64,000 nucleotides of DNA from Azorhizobium oxalatiphilum (GTDB lineage: Bacteria > Pseudomonadota > Alphaproteobacteria > Rhizobiales > Xanthobacteraceae): NCBI RefSeq assembly GCF_014635325.1, contig NZ_BMCT01000007.1:62001-126000 (forward strand). Reading direction: 5' to 3'. A program made the translations under genes and the position numbers. Below, in pieces: positions 8,613 through 17,202 of the stretch. Numbering within the stretch: position 1 is the stretch's first letter; every line of letters begins with the position of its first letter. The notes below the pieces were generated by a model. The model was given only the letters and a program-made list of their open reading frames with translations. It searched no databases and was not told the DNA's origin.

Positions 8613-9668
8613 ATGAGAGCCGCACGCTGGTACAAGGCCAAGGACATCCGCGTTGAGGATGTCGCGGAGCCGTCTCCGGCTGCCGGGCAGGTGAAGATCA
8701 AGGTCAAGTGGGCCGGCATCTGCGGCAGCGATCTGCATGAATATGTGGCCGGCCCGATCTTCGTGCCGGTGAGCGCACCGCACCCGGTCAGCCATGACAT
8801 CGCGCCCATCGTCATGGGCCACGAATTCTCCGGCGAGGTGGCCGAGGTGGGCGCGGGCGTCACGCGGGTGAAGCCCGGCGACCGCGTGGTGGTGGAGCCG
8901 ATCCTCGCCTGCGGCACCTGCGATGCCTGCCTGCACGGCAAGTACAATCTCTGCGACAGCCTCGGCTTCCACGGCCTGTCGGGCGGTGGCGGCGGCTTCG
9001 CCTGCCACACGGTGGTGGGCGAGCGCTGGGTGCACAAGATGCCCGAGGGCCTGTCCTTCGAGCAGGGCGCGCTGGTGGAGCCGGCAGCGGTGGCGCTGCA
9101 TGCGGTGCGCATCTCCAGCCTGCGGGCCGGCGGCACGGCGGCGGTGTTCGGTGCGGGCCCCATCGGCCTCCTGCTGGTGGAAGCGCTGAAGGTGGCGGGT
9201 GCTTCGGTGATCCACGTGGTGGAGCCCTCCGAGCAGCGCCGCGCCAAGGCCAAGGCGCTGGGCGCCACGTATGTGATCGACCCGACGAAGGAGAACCCGG
9301 TCGAGGCCATCCGCGCCGTTTCCGAAGGCGGGGTGAATGCGGCGTTCGAGGTGACGGGCGTGCCGGCGGTGCTGCAGCAGTGCATCTCCGCCACCCGTTA
9401 CGAGGGCGAGACCATGATCGTCTCGATCTGGGAGAAGGAAGCCGGCTTCCAGCCCAACACCGTGGTGCTGAAGGAGAAGACGCTGAAGGGCACCATCGCC
9501 TATCGCGACATCTTCCCGGCGGTGATGGACCTGATGGTGCAGGGCCATTTCTCCGCCGAGCAACTGGTGACAAAGCGCATCGAGCTGGACGACATCGTGC
9601 CGGAAGGGTTCGAGACGCTGGTGGCCGAGAAGAGCCAGATCAAGATTCTGGTGCGCGCGCCCGACTGA
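8613..9668 (+). CDS. bdhA: 2,3-butanediol dehydrogenase-like zinc alcohol dehydrogenase
   Basis: This is a 351-residue cytosolic medium-chain dehydrogenase. The whole length closely resembles Bacillus BdhA/YdjL (from memory), including KIKVKWAGICGSDLHEY, the PIFVPV segment and the C-terminal YRDIFPAVMDLM. Catalytic zinc ligands are C37, H70 and E71. A structural zinc lobe, with cysteines at 100, 103, 106 and 114, is also present. The NAD fold is GAGPIGLL. The ATG at 8613 follows AAGGATCG; an upstream in-frame start would add 55 unrelated residues. Likely activity is secondary alcohol or acetoin/diacetyl interconversion with NAD(H). The precise substrate in this locus is not shown. Confidence 0.85.
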   Translation: MRAARWYKAKDIRVEDVAEPSPAAGQVKIKVKWAGICGSDLHEYVAGPIFVPVSAPHPVSHDIAPIVMGHEFSGEVAEVGAGVTRVKPGDRVVVEPILACGTCDACLHGKYNLCDSLGFHGLSGGGGGFACHTVVGERWVHKMPEGLSFEQGALVEPAAVALHAVRISSLRAGGTAAVFGAGPIGLLLVEALKVAGASVIHVVEPSEQRRAKAKALGATYVIDPTKENPVEAIRAVSEGGVNAAFEVTGVPAVLQQCISATRYEGETMIVSIWEKEAGFQPNTVVLKEKTLKGTIAYRDIFPAVMDLMVQGHFSAEQLVTKRIELDDIVPEGFETLVAEKSQIKILVRAPD

Positions 9669-9697
9669 CGGACACGCCGCCCGACGACGATATAAGC

Positions 9698-9725
9698 GAG
9701 GGGCCGCACCATGGTGCGGCCCCTC
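9698..9725. terminator. Perfect hairpin after the dehydrogenase gene
   Basis: A 13-bp perfect inverted repeat, GAGGGGCCGCACC and its complement, with a 2-base centre. It lies 30 bp after the bdhA-like stop codon. There is no long T-run after it, so it may be a weak or factor-assisted terminator. Confidence 0.6.
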
Positions 9726-9871
9726 TGCGTTTGGCTGTTCCGCTGCGGGATCGCCGCCGTCCGAACATGCAAAAGCGCACCGTTCCGACAAGACGGCCCC
9801 GGTGGCTTGGCGTCAGTGTCCCGGCGCAATCGGCGATCCCCCTTAAGGTCGCCCCAGCCCCAGGATTGACC

Positions 9872-10525
9872 ATGGCCATCACCGCGACGCCCACGCCCGG
9901 CAAGACTCTGCTTTCCCCGAAGGATCATGCGCTGATCATGATCGACTTCCAGTCGCAGATGTCGTTCGCGACCAAGTCCATCGACACCACCATCCTGCGC
10001 AACAATGCGGCCCTCGTGTCGCGCGCCGCCGCCGGCTTCGGCGTGCCCGCCATCCTCACCACGGTGGCTGAGAAGAGCTTCTCCGGCCCCATGTATGCCG
10101 AGATCACCGATGCCTTCCCCGGCCAGGCGCTGCTCGACCGCACCTCCATGAACACCTGGGAAGATGCGCAGGTGATCAAGAAGATCAACGAGATCGGCAA
10201 GACCCGCCTCGTCATGGCCGGCCTGTGGACCTCGGTGTGCATCGTCGGCCCCTCGCTGTCCGCCCTCGATCAGGGCTTCGAGGTCTATGTGATCGCGGAC
10301 GCCTGCGGCGACATCACCACCGAGGCGCACGAGCGCGCCATGGAGCGCATGATCCAGGCCGGCGTCCGCCCGATCACGGCGCTCCAGTACATGCTGGAAC
10401 TCCAGCGCGACTGGGCCCGCACCGAGACCTACGACATGACCACGGGCATCGCGAGGCAGTTCGGCGGCGCCTACGGCCTCGGCATCACCTATGCCAAGAC
10501 CATGTTCAACGCCCATGAGGGTTGA
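9872..10525 (+). CDS. Isochorismatase-family cysteine hydrolase (YcaC-like)
   Basis: The protein has 217 residues. The isochorismatase fold is recognised by ALIMIDFQSQM with the catalytic-type Asp D25, and by the WTSVCIVGPS turn carrying the nucleophilic-type Cys C123, followed by the standard AxDACGD segment. The overall length and the ELQRDWAR C-terminal region match YcaC-type hydrolases. The natural substrate of these is uncertain; amides and isochorismate-like ethers occur in the superfamily. The stop codon overlaps the start of the next gene by 11 bases, so the two are translationally linked. Confidence 0.85.
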   Translation: MAITATPTPGKTLLSPKDHALIMIDFQSQMSFATKSIDTTILRNNAALVSRAAAGFGVPAILTTVAEKSFSGPMYAEITDAFPGQALLDRTSMNTWEDAQVIKKINEIGKTRLVMAGLWTSVCIVGPSLSALDQGFEVYVIADACGDITTEAHERAMERMIQAGVRPITALQYMLELQRDWARTETYDMTTGIARQFGGAYGLGITYAKTMFNAHEG

Positions 10526-11507
10526 GAACCCGCAGGCGCAGGCCGATGCCCCGGCCTTCGCCTTGTCCCGCCGCGACGCCCTCATCGGCGTCGCGGTCAC
10601 GGCCGCTTCCGCGCTGCTCCCGTTCTCGGTGAGCGCCGCTTCCTCTTCTCCCAGCACAGGACATGGTCCCATGGATTTCGTCACCACCAAGGATGGCGTG
10701 GACATCTTCTTCAAGGATTGGGGTCCGCGCGATGCCCAGCCCATCGTCTTCCATCACGGCTGGCCGCTGTCGTCGGACGACTGGGACGCCCAGATGCTGT
10801 ACTTCCTCGGCAAGGGCTTTCGCGTGGTGGCGTTTGACCGCCGGGGCCATGGCCGCTCCACGCAGGTGAGCGATGGCCATGACATGGACCATTACGCCGC
10901 CGACGCCTCCGCCGTGGTGGAGAAGCTGGACCTGAAGAACGCCGTGCACATCGGCCACTCCACCGGCGGCGGCCAGGTCGCCCGCTATGTGGCGAAGTTC
11001 GGCCAGCCGCAGGGCCGCGTCGCCAAGGCGGTGCTGGTCAGCGCCGTGCCGCCGATCATGGTGAAGACCGCCAGCAATCCCGGCGGCCTGCCCATGGAGG
11101 TGTTCGACGGCTTCCGCGCCCAGCTCGCGGCGAACCGCGCGCAGTTCTTCCTCGATGTTGCCGCCGGCCCCTTCTACGGCTTCAACCGGCCGGGCGCGAA
11201 GGTCTCGCAGGGCGTCATCGAGAACTGGTGGCGGCAGGGCATGATGGGCAGCGCCAAGGCCCATTACGAAGGCATCAAGGCCTTCTCCGAGACCGACCAG
11301 ACCGAAGACCTCAAGGCCATGTCGGTGCCCACCCTCGTCATGCATGGCGATGACGACCAGATCGTGCCGATCGCGGATTCGTCCGAACTGTCGGTGAAGC
11401 TGGTCCAGAAGGGCACGCTCAAGGTCTACAAGGGCTTCCCGCACGGCATGCTCACGACCCATGCGGACGTGATCAACCCCGACCTGCTCGCCTTCATCAA
11501 GGGCTGA
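10515..11507 (+). CDS. Alpha/beta hydrolase (non-heme chloroperoxidase/esterase type) with Tat-like leader
   Basis: This 330-residue protein has a cofactor-free haloperoxidase/esterase domain from about residue 53. The triad is visible: S149 in GHSTGGG, an acid in MHGDDDQ (D279 or D281) and H310 in GFPHGM. Most close relatives start directly at MDFVTTKDG. Here an extra 50 residues contain LSRRDALIG followed by a hydrophobic stretch and ending SAA, a twin-arginine export signal, so the enzyme is probably periplasmic. An ATG at 10491 is also in frame; 10515 is chosen because it overlaps the upstream stop by only 11 bases. Substrate unknown. Confidence 0.83.
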   Translation: MRVENPQAQADAPAFALSRRDALIGVAVTAASALLPFSVSAASSSPSTGHGPMDFVTTKDGVDIFFKDWGPRDAQPIVFHHGWPLSSDDWDAQMLYFLGKGFRVVAFDRRGHGRSTQVSDGHDMDHYAADASAVVEKLDLKNAVHIGHSTGGGQVARYVAKFGQPQGRVAKAVLVSAVPPIMVKTASNPGGLPMEVFDGFRAQLAANRAQFFLDVAAGPFYGFNRPGAKVSQGVIENWWRQGMMGSAKAHYEGIKAFSETDQTEDLKAMSVPTLVMHGDDDQIVPIADSSELSVKLVQKGTLKVYKGFPHGMLTTHADVINPDLLAFIKG

Positions 11508-11513
11508 GCCTCC

Positions 11514-11547
11514 CCGCCGCCGGCGCATCCCCCCGCGCCGGCGGCGG
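11514..11547 (+). terminator. GC-rich hairpin after the alpha/beta hydrolase
   Basis: A perfect 13-bp inverted repeat, CCGCCGCCGGCGC and its complement, with an 8-base loop, starting 7 bp after the stop codon at 11507. Only a short T-containing stretch follows. It probably ends the 9872-11507 transcript. Confidence 0.55.
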
Positions 11548-11623
11548 TTCCTGTTGATCAGCGCCGCAGCACGGTGGGCCACTGGCTTCGAGGTGTTCCG
11601 GCCCACAATGAGGGCCGCCCCGC

Positions 11624-13234
11624 ATGGCCGCTTCCCCCGCCTCTGCCGCCACCACCGCCGGCAGCTTCGCCCCGCTGCGCCGCCCCGTGTTCGCGGTGCT
11701 CTGGGCCGCCACCATCCTCGGCAACATCGGCAGCTTCATGCGCGATGTGGCCTCTTCCTGGCTGGTGACGGATCTCTCCGGCTCCCCCGCCGCCGTGGCG
11801 CTCGTGCAGGCGGCGGCAACGCTGCCCATCTTCCTGCTCGCCATTCCCGCCGGCGTGCTCTCGGACATCCTCGACCGGCGGCGCTTCCTCATCGCGGTCC
11901 AGCTTCTGCTGGCGGCGGTCAGCGCCAGCCTCGTCATCCTCTCCCACAGCGGCATCCTGAACGTGGGCATGCTGGTGGGCCTCACCTTCATCGGCGGCAT
12001 CGGCGCCGCGCTCATGGCGCCCACGTGGCAGGCCATCGTTCCTGATCTGGTGCCCAAGAGCGACGTGCGCGCGGCCATCGCGCTGAACTCGCTGGGCATC
12101 AACGTGGCCCGCGCCATCGGCCCGGCCGGCGGCGGCATGCTGCTGGCGGCCTTCGGCGCCTCCGTCACCTATGGCGCGGACGTGCTGAGCTATGTCTTCG
12201 TCATCGGTGCCCTGCTGTGGTGGCGTCGGCCGGCGAATGCGGATGATGCGCTGTCCGAGAACTTCGCGGGCGCCTTCCGCGCCGGTCTGCGCTATGCCCG
12301 CGCCAGCCGCGAGCTGCATCGGGTGCTGGCCCGTGCCGCCGTGCATTTCCTGTTCGCCAGCGCCACCTGGGCGCTGCTGCCGCTGATCGCCCGCAACCTG
12401 CTGAAGGGCGATGCCGCCTTCTATGGCGTGCTGCTCGGCGCGGTGGGCCTTGGCGCCATCGGCGGCGCGGTGCTGCTGCCGCGCCTGCGTGCCCGCCTGT
12501 CCGCCGATGGCCTGCTGCTGGTGGCGGCGCTCACCACGGCGGTGGTGATGGCGATCCTCGCGCTGGCGCCGCCCAAGCCGGTGGCGGTGGCGCTGCTCTT
12601 GGTGCTGGGCGCGGCCTGGATCGCCTCGCTGACCACGCTGAACGGCGTGGCACAGGCCATCCTGCCCAACTGGGTGCGCGGCCGTGCGCTCGCCGTCTAT
12701 CTCACGGTGTTCAACGGCGCCATGACGGTGGGCAGCCTGTGCTGGGGCTTCGTGGCGCAGGAGACCGGCGTGCGCGGTGCCATGCTCATCTCGGCGGTCG
12801 CCCTTGCCGCTGCGGCCACCCTCTTCCATCGCTTCAAGCTGCCCAAGGGCGAGGAGGATCTCCAGCCTTCCAGCCACTGGCCGGAGCCGCTGGTGGCCGA
12901 GGGTGTGGAGCATGATCGCGGGCCGGTGATGGTGCTGATCGAGTATCGCGTGGCGAAGGAGAACCGCGAGAAATTCCAGCACGCGGCCCTGCGCTTCGCC
13001 GAGGAGCGGCGGCGGGATGGCGCCTATGCCTGCGGCATCACCGAGGATGCGGCGGACCCCGAGAAGCTGGTGGAGTGGTTCATGGTGGAAAGCTGGGCCG
13101 AGCATCTGCGCCAGCACCGCCGCGTCTCCCATGCGGATGCCGACCTCCAGAACGCCATGACCCGCTATCACATGGGGCCGGAGGCGCCCGTGGTGCGGCA
13201 CTTCCTGACGCTGGAGACGCAGCGGAAACACTGA
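11624..13234 (+). CDS. MFS transporter fused to a C-terminal ABM-like domain
   Basis: This 536-residue protein has about twelve membrane helices over residues 20-410, resembling the EntS/MFS_3 group, with DILDRRRFLIAVQ as the helix 2-3 loop. Residues about 430-536 are soluble and start with VMVLIEYRVAKENREKFQHA. They resemble an antibiotic-biosynthesis-monooxygenase-type ferredoxin-like domain, a known extension in the MFS_3 family. Such carriers are usually drug or siderophore exporters; the substrate here is unknown. It stands alone between two hairpins and upstream of the large regulator. Confidence 0.82.
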   Translation: MAASPASAATTAGSFAPLRRPVFAVLWAATILGNIGSFMRDVASSWLVTDLSGSPAAVALVQAAATLPIFLLAIPAGVLSDILDRRRFLIAVQLLLAAVSASLVILSHSGILNVGMLVGLTFIGGIGAALMAPTWQAIVPDLVPKSDVRAAIALNSLGINVARAIGPAGGGMLLAAFGASVTYGADVLSYVFVIGALLWWRRPANADDALSENFAGAFRAGLRYARASRELHRVLARAAVHFLFASATWALLPLIARNLLKGDAAFYGVLLGAVGLGAIGGAVLLPRLRARLSADGLLLVAALTTAVVMAILALAPPKPVAVALLLVLGAAWIASLTTLNGVAQAILPNWVRGRALAVYLTVFNGAMTVGSLCWGFVAQETGVRGAMLISAVALAAAATLFHRFKLPKGEEDLQPSSHWPEPLVAEGVEHDRGPVMVLIEYRVAKENREKFQHAALRFAEERRRDGAYACGITEDAADPEKLVEWFMVESWAEHLRQHRRVSHADADLQNAMTRYHMGPEAPVVRHFLTLETQRKH

Positions 13235-13248
13235 GCGTTACCATCATG

Positions 13249-13288
13249 CCCGGCAACCCGCTCACGTCCCTGTGAGCGGGTTGCCGGG
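13249..13288 (+). terminator. Long perfect hairpin after the MFS-ABM gene
   Basis: A 17-bp perfect inverted repeat starting CCCGGCAACCCGCTCAC, with a 6-base loop, lies 15 bp after the stop at 13234. The stem is strong and the T-run poor. It separates the transporter from the downstream regulator gene. Confidence 0.7.
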
Positions 13289-13412
13289 GGCTATAGCATT
13301 CAAGACAACGGCCATTACGTCCGGTCTTCTGGTGGCAAGCGACGGGCAGCTCGGGGACGCAGCCGGTTCATTCGGCTCGGCCGTCGCATCCGCAGCGACC
13401 GTTCGGGGGCCG

Positions 13413-16298
13413 ATGAACCACAGATCCGATCAGGACACGTTCCGGGGCGCCGGGGCCCGGCCCGCCATGGTGGCGGGCTTCGGCGGCGCGCGGCCGGCCG
13501 GGTCGGGATCGCTCGCCGGCCCCTTCACTTTCGGTGACATCAGGGCCGACCCCGCCACCCGCTCCGTGACGCGGGCGGGCGCGCCGGTGCGCATCGGCAG
13601 CCGGGCGCGCGACATCCTGTTCGTTTTGCTGGAGACGCCGGGTACGCTCGTCACCCATCAGGCGCTCATGGCCCGCATCTGGCCGGACATGGCGGTGGAG
13701 GAGAGCGCGCTGCGCGTTCATGTGGCCGCCCTGCGCAAGGCGCTGGGCGATAGCCCGGAGCTGCGCCTCATCGTCAACGAGACCGGCCGGGGCTATCGTT
13801 TCGCCGCCCCCGTGGCCGGCATTGCGGCAGAGCCTGCTGCGGTTCTCGCCCCCTCCCTTCTGCCTGCGCCGCTCTGCAATCTCATCGGCCGGGGCGGGCT
13901 GGTGGATGGGCTGCTGGCCGAGGTGAAGCGGCACCGCCTGCTCACCATCTCCGGGCCGGGTGGCATCGGCAAGACCCGCGTCGGGCTGGCGGTTGCCCAT
14001 GCCTATGCGGTGGAGACAGGCCATGCCGCCTGCTTCGTGGATCTCGCCCCGGTGACGAACGGCGCGCTGGTGGCGTCCACCGTCGCGGCGCGGCTCGGAC
14101 TGGCGGCGGTGGCGGAGCAGGCGAGCGTCGCGCTCACCTCCGCGCTCGCTGGCCCCCCGGTCCTGCTGCTACTGGATAATTGCGAGCATGTGGTGGATGC
14201 GGTGGCAGAGCTGGCCGAGACGCTGCTGCGCGGCGCACCCGCCGTGCGCCTGCTGCTCACCAGCCGCGAGCCGCTGCGGGTGGACGGCGAATGGGTGCAT
14301 CGTCTGACGGCGCTCGGCGTGCCGGGGCCTGAGCATCGCCTGAGCGTGGCGCATGCGGCGCAGGCGCCTGCCGTGCAGCTGTTCGTGGAGCGCGCCCGCG
14401 CCGTGCAGCAGACGTTTGCGCTCACCGAGGCCAATGTGGCGGCGGTCTGCGACATCTGCGTGCGGCTGGACGGCCTGCCGCTGGCGCTGGAATTCGCCGC
14501 CGCCCGCCTCGACGTGATGGACGTCGCCATGCTTGCCGGTCGGCTCGACGACCGCTTTGCGGTCCTCACGCAGGGCAAGCGCACGGCCTTGCCGCGCCAG
14601 CAGACCCTGCGCGCGGTGCTGGACTGGAGCTACGAGCTTCTGGATGCACCAAGCCAGATGGCGCTCAGGCGGCTTGCCGTCTTCACCGGTAGCTTCGATC
14701 TGCGCGCGGCATTGGCGGTGGCGGTGGGGCCGGACCTCACCGAGGCCGCCGCCTTCGATGCCCTCACGGATCTGGTGGGCAAGTCGCTGCTGGTGCTGGA
14801 AGGGGGCGCGGGGCGCTCCGAATATCGCTTCCTCGACACCACCCGCCACTATGCCCTGCGCCATCTCGCCGGCACGCCGGAGGAGAGCGCCGCGCGCCGC
14901 CGCCACGCCCGGCATTTCTGCGCCTTGTTCTCCGATGCCCATGGCGTTTGGGAAGGGCGGGCCACGCGCGAGTGGATCGCGGCTTGCAGCCGCCGCATCG
15001 ACGATATCCGCGCCGCCTTCGACTGGGCCTTCTCGGCCGAGGGCGACAATGCGGTGCGTGTGCAGCTGCTCAGCACGGCGGCGTTCATCTGGTTCGACCT
15101 GTCGCTGCCATCCGAATTCATGCAGCTTGCCGAGCGCGCGCTCAACCGAGCGGATCTCGCCGCCTTCACCGGCTCGGCGGAGCATGTGGGCCTGCTGACC
15201 GCGTATGGCCACGCGCTCTGGCACGTGCGCGGCGCCGGCCCGGAGATGGCCTCAGCCTTCGCCACGGCGCAGGAGATGGCCGCGCGCCTGGGGCAGGCCA
15301 CCCTTCAGCGCCGCGCTTTGTGGGGCATCTGGGCCCAGCGCCTGCTCTCCGGCGACTATGCCGCCAGCCTTGAGGCGGCGAAAGCCTATGAGGCGCTCTC
15401 GCCCGAGGGCGGAGCCGAGGCCGGCGACCCGCCCGGAGATCCGCCGGGCCATGCGAGCGGCCGGCGCATGTATGCCATCTCCCGCCATTTCCTCGGCCAG
15501 CATGGCGAATGCCGCGCGGTGGTGGAGGGCCTGATGGGCACCGACCGCACCTTCTCCCGGCCCAATTATGCCACTGCCTCGCAGGTGGACGCGCGCATTT
15601 CCGCGCTCGCCTTCCGCATGCGGACGCTGTGGATCGAGGGCCATGTGGACGAGGCGCTGGAGCTGGCCCATGGCTGCGCCACCTATGGTTCGGTGCGGCA
15701 TGACCTTTCCACCTGCTATTGCTACGTGGTGGGCGCCCTGCCGGTGGCGCTGTGGAGCGGCGACACCAATCTCGCCCAGCTGCTGCTGCCGGGCCTCATG
15801 GATCGTGCGGCCCGGCGCGGCCTTCGTTACTGGCAGCTGTGGGGCGAAGGTTTCGCCGAGGCGCTGGGGCAGCGCGCGGGACCGCCCGAGGCGGCTGACA
15901 TGGTTCAGCTGGAAGTCTTCGTCACCGTCGGCTCGCAGGCGGCTCTGGCGCGGCTGGAAGCCGCCGGCCGGCTGGACGTGACCTCATGGGCGCAGCCGGA
16001 GCTGCTGCGACGGCGGGCCGTGCGGCGTCTCGCCTGCGAGCCGGAAGCGGCGGAACGCGATCTCACCCGCGCGCTGGCGTTGGCGCAAGCCCATGGCGCG
16101 CGCTCCTTCGCCTTGCGTGCCGCCACCAGCCTTGCGGCCCTGAAGGGCGCGCAGGGGGCGGCGGCGGATGGTGCGCGATTGTTGCGTGCGGTGCGCGATG
16201 CTCTGCCCGGGCGCGGCGGGTCCGATGTCGTGATGGCGGACCGTCTGCTGGCCGAGCTTGCGCCGGTGCCCGTGTCCCTGCGGCGTGCCAGCGCGTGA
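13413..16298 (+). CDS. Winged-helix DNA-binding/ATPase regulator (OmpR-type HTH plus NB-ARC-like ATPase)
   Basis: A large cytoplasmic regulator of 961 residues from the ATG at 13413, which follows a GGGGGC tract. Residues about 30-115 form an OmpR-type winged helix, containing HQALMARIWPDMAVEESALRV and GRGYRFAAP. A STAND-type ATPase follows, with Walker A GPGGIGKT at 181-188 and Walker B LLLLDN ending at D256/N257, then GLPLALEFAA, typical of this class. The C-terminal half (about 500-950) is helical and TPR-like. These proteins are presumed signal-responsive transcription factors. The flanking hydrolases, MFS carrier and esterase are candidate targets. The ligand is unknown. Confidence 0.85.
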   Translation: MNHRSDQDTFRGAGARPAMVAGFGGARPAGSGSLAGPFTFGDIRADPATRSVTRAGAPVRIGSRARDILFVLLETPGTLVTHQALMARIWPDMAVEESALRVHVAALRKALGDSPELRLIVNETGRGYRFAAPVAGIAAEPAAVLAPSLLPAPLCNLIGRGGLVDGLLAEVKRHRLLTISGPGGIGKTRVGLAVAHAYAVETGHAACFVDLAPVTNGALVASTVAARLGLAAVAEQASVALTSALAGPPVLLLLDNCEHVVDAVAELAETLLRGAPAVRLLLTSREPLRVDGEWVHRLTALGVPGPEHRLSVAHAAQAPAVQLFVERARAVQQTFALTEANVAAVCDICVRLDGLPLALEFAAARLDVMDVAMLAGRLDDRFAVLTQGKRTALPRQQTLRAVLDWSYELLDAPSQMALRRLAVFTGSFDLRAALAVAVGPDLTEAAAFDALTDLVGKSLLVLEGGAGRSEYRFLDTTRHYALRHLAGTPEESAARRRHARHFCALFSDAHGVWEGRATREWIAACSRRIDDIRAAFDWAFSAEGDNAVRVQLLSTAAFIWFDLSLPSEFMQLAERALNRADLAAFTGSAEHVGLLTAYGHALWHVRGAGPEMASAFATAQEMAARLGQATLQRRALWGIWAQRLLSGDYAASLEAAKAYEALSPEGGAEAGDPPGDPPGHASGRRMYAISRHFLGQHGECRAVVEGLMGTDRTFSRPNYATASQVDARISALAFRMRTLWIEGHVDEALELAHGCATYGSVRHDLSTCYCYVVGALPVALWSGDTNLAQLLLPGLMDRAARRGLRYWQLWGEGFAEALGQRAGPPEAADMVQLEVFVTVGSQAALARLEAAGRLDVTSWAQPELLRRRAVRRLACEPEAAERDLTRALALAQAHGARSFALRAATSLAALKGAQGAAADGARLLRAVRDALPGRGGSDVVMADRLLAELAPVPVSLRRASA

Positions 16299-16441
16299 GC
16301 CTGATAAGCGTTGGCTTGGGAAGCTTGGGCTTGGGACGGCTTTGCATCACTTCACAGACCTTCACGCGGCTTGTGCGGGCGGTGGAGCTAGTGTCTCCTC
16401 GTCCGGATGCCCGCCCGCGTCCGGCTTGGTGGAGAAAACCC

Positions 16442-17065
16442 ATGGCCATGGCCGCTCAGCGCCCCCAGGCGTACGATCCGTTGGACATCACGCCCACCCT
16501 TCCCGTTGCGCCGCCCCTGAGCGCGCGCCTGCGCCTGCTGCTGGACGAGGCCGGGCAGGCGCTCGGTCGCGCGGCGGGCGGGGACATGGACCGTGCGCGT
16601 GGCTGCATCGCCCGTGCCGCAGCGCTGCTGCGGGAGGATGCGGTGGAGCGGCAGGAGATGGCCCGGAGCGAGCCCGCGCGTGGCCAGCTGGCGCCATGGC
16701 AGGTGCGCGCGGTGACGCGTTTCGTGGAGACGCATATCGCCCGCAACATCGCCATCGAGGAGCTGGCGGCGCTGGCCCGCCTGAGCCCCAGCCATTTCTC
16801 GAAGCGGTTTCGCGGCTCCATGGGCCTGTCGCCCTACAATTATGTCATCGCCCGAAGGGTGGCGCTGGCGCAGGAGGTGATGACCTCCACCGATGAGGGG
16901 CTGTCCGAGATCGCCTTGCGCTGCGGCTTCTCCGATCAGGCGCACTTTTCCCGCGTGTTCAAGCGCGTGACGGGCGACAGCCCGAACGCCTGGCGGCGCC
17001 TGCAGCGCGGCCGCGCGGGCAGCGCGCGGCGGGAGGGCCTTGCGGCCGCAGCCTTCGACAACTGA
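16442..17065 (+). CDS. AraC-type HTH regulator with short N-terminal region
   Basis: The protein has 207 residues. The C-terminal half is a full AraC double HTH: HIARNIAIEELAALARLSPS and the following SHFSKRFRGSMGLSP, then LSEIALRCGFSDQAHFSRVF and the end motif TGDSPNAWRR. The N-terminal 85 residues are helical and too short for a cupin sensor, so this is a compact regulator. It lies 143 bp after the large ATPase regulator and upstream of the esterase-like gene on the same strand, which it may control. Confidence 0.82.
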   Translation: MAMAAQRPQAYDPLDITPTLPVAPPLSARLRLLLDEAGQALGRAAGGDMDRARGCIARAAALLREDAVERQEMARSEPARGQLAPWQVRAVTRFVETHIARNIAIEELAALARLSPSHFSKRFRGSMGLSPYNYVIARRVALAQEVMTSTDEGLSEIALRCGFSDQAHFSRVFKRVTGDSPNAWRRLQRGRAGSARREGLAAAAFDN

Positions 17066-17202
17066 GCCCGGTGGGGCGTGGTCCCATCGGATTTCATGAG
17101 GTGCCAGACGGCCACAAGGCCGCACGGCGCACCCGGAGGGGGATGCCTGCATCCGCCTCGAAAGCAGTGGGAGAAACGCCCGCATGGCACGAGGACATCC
17201 AC

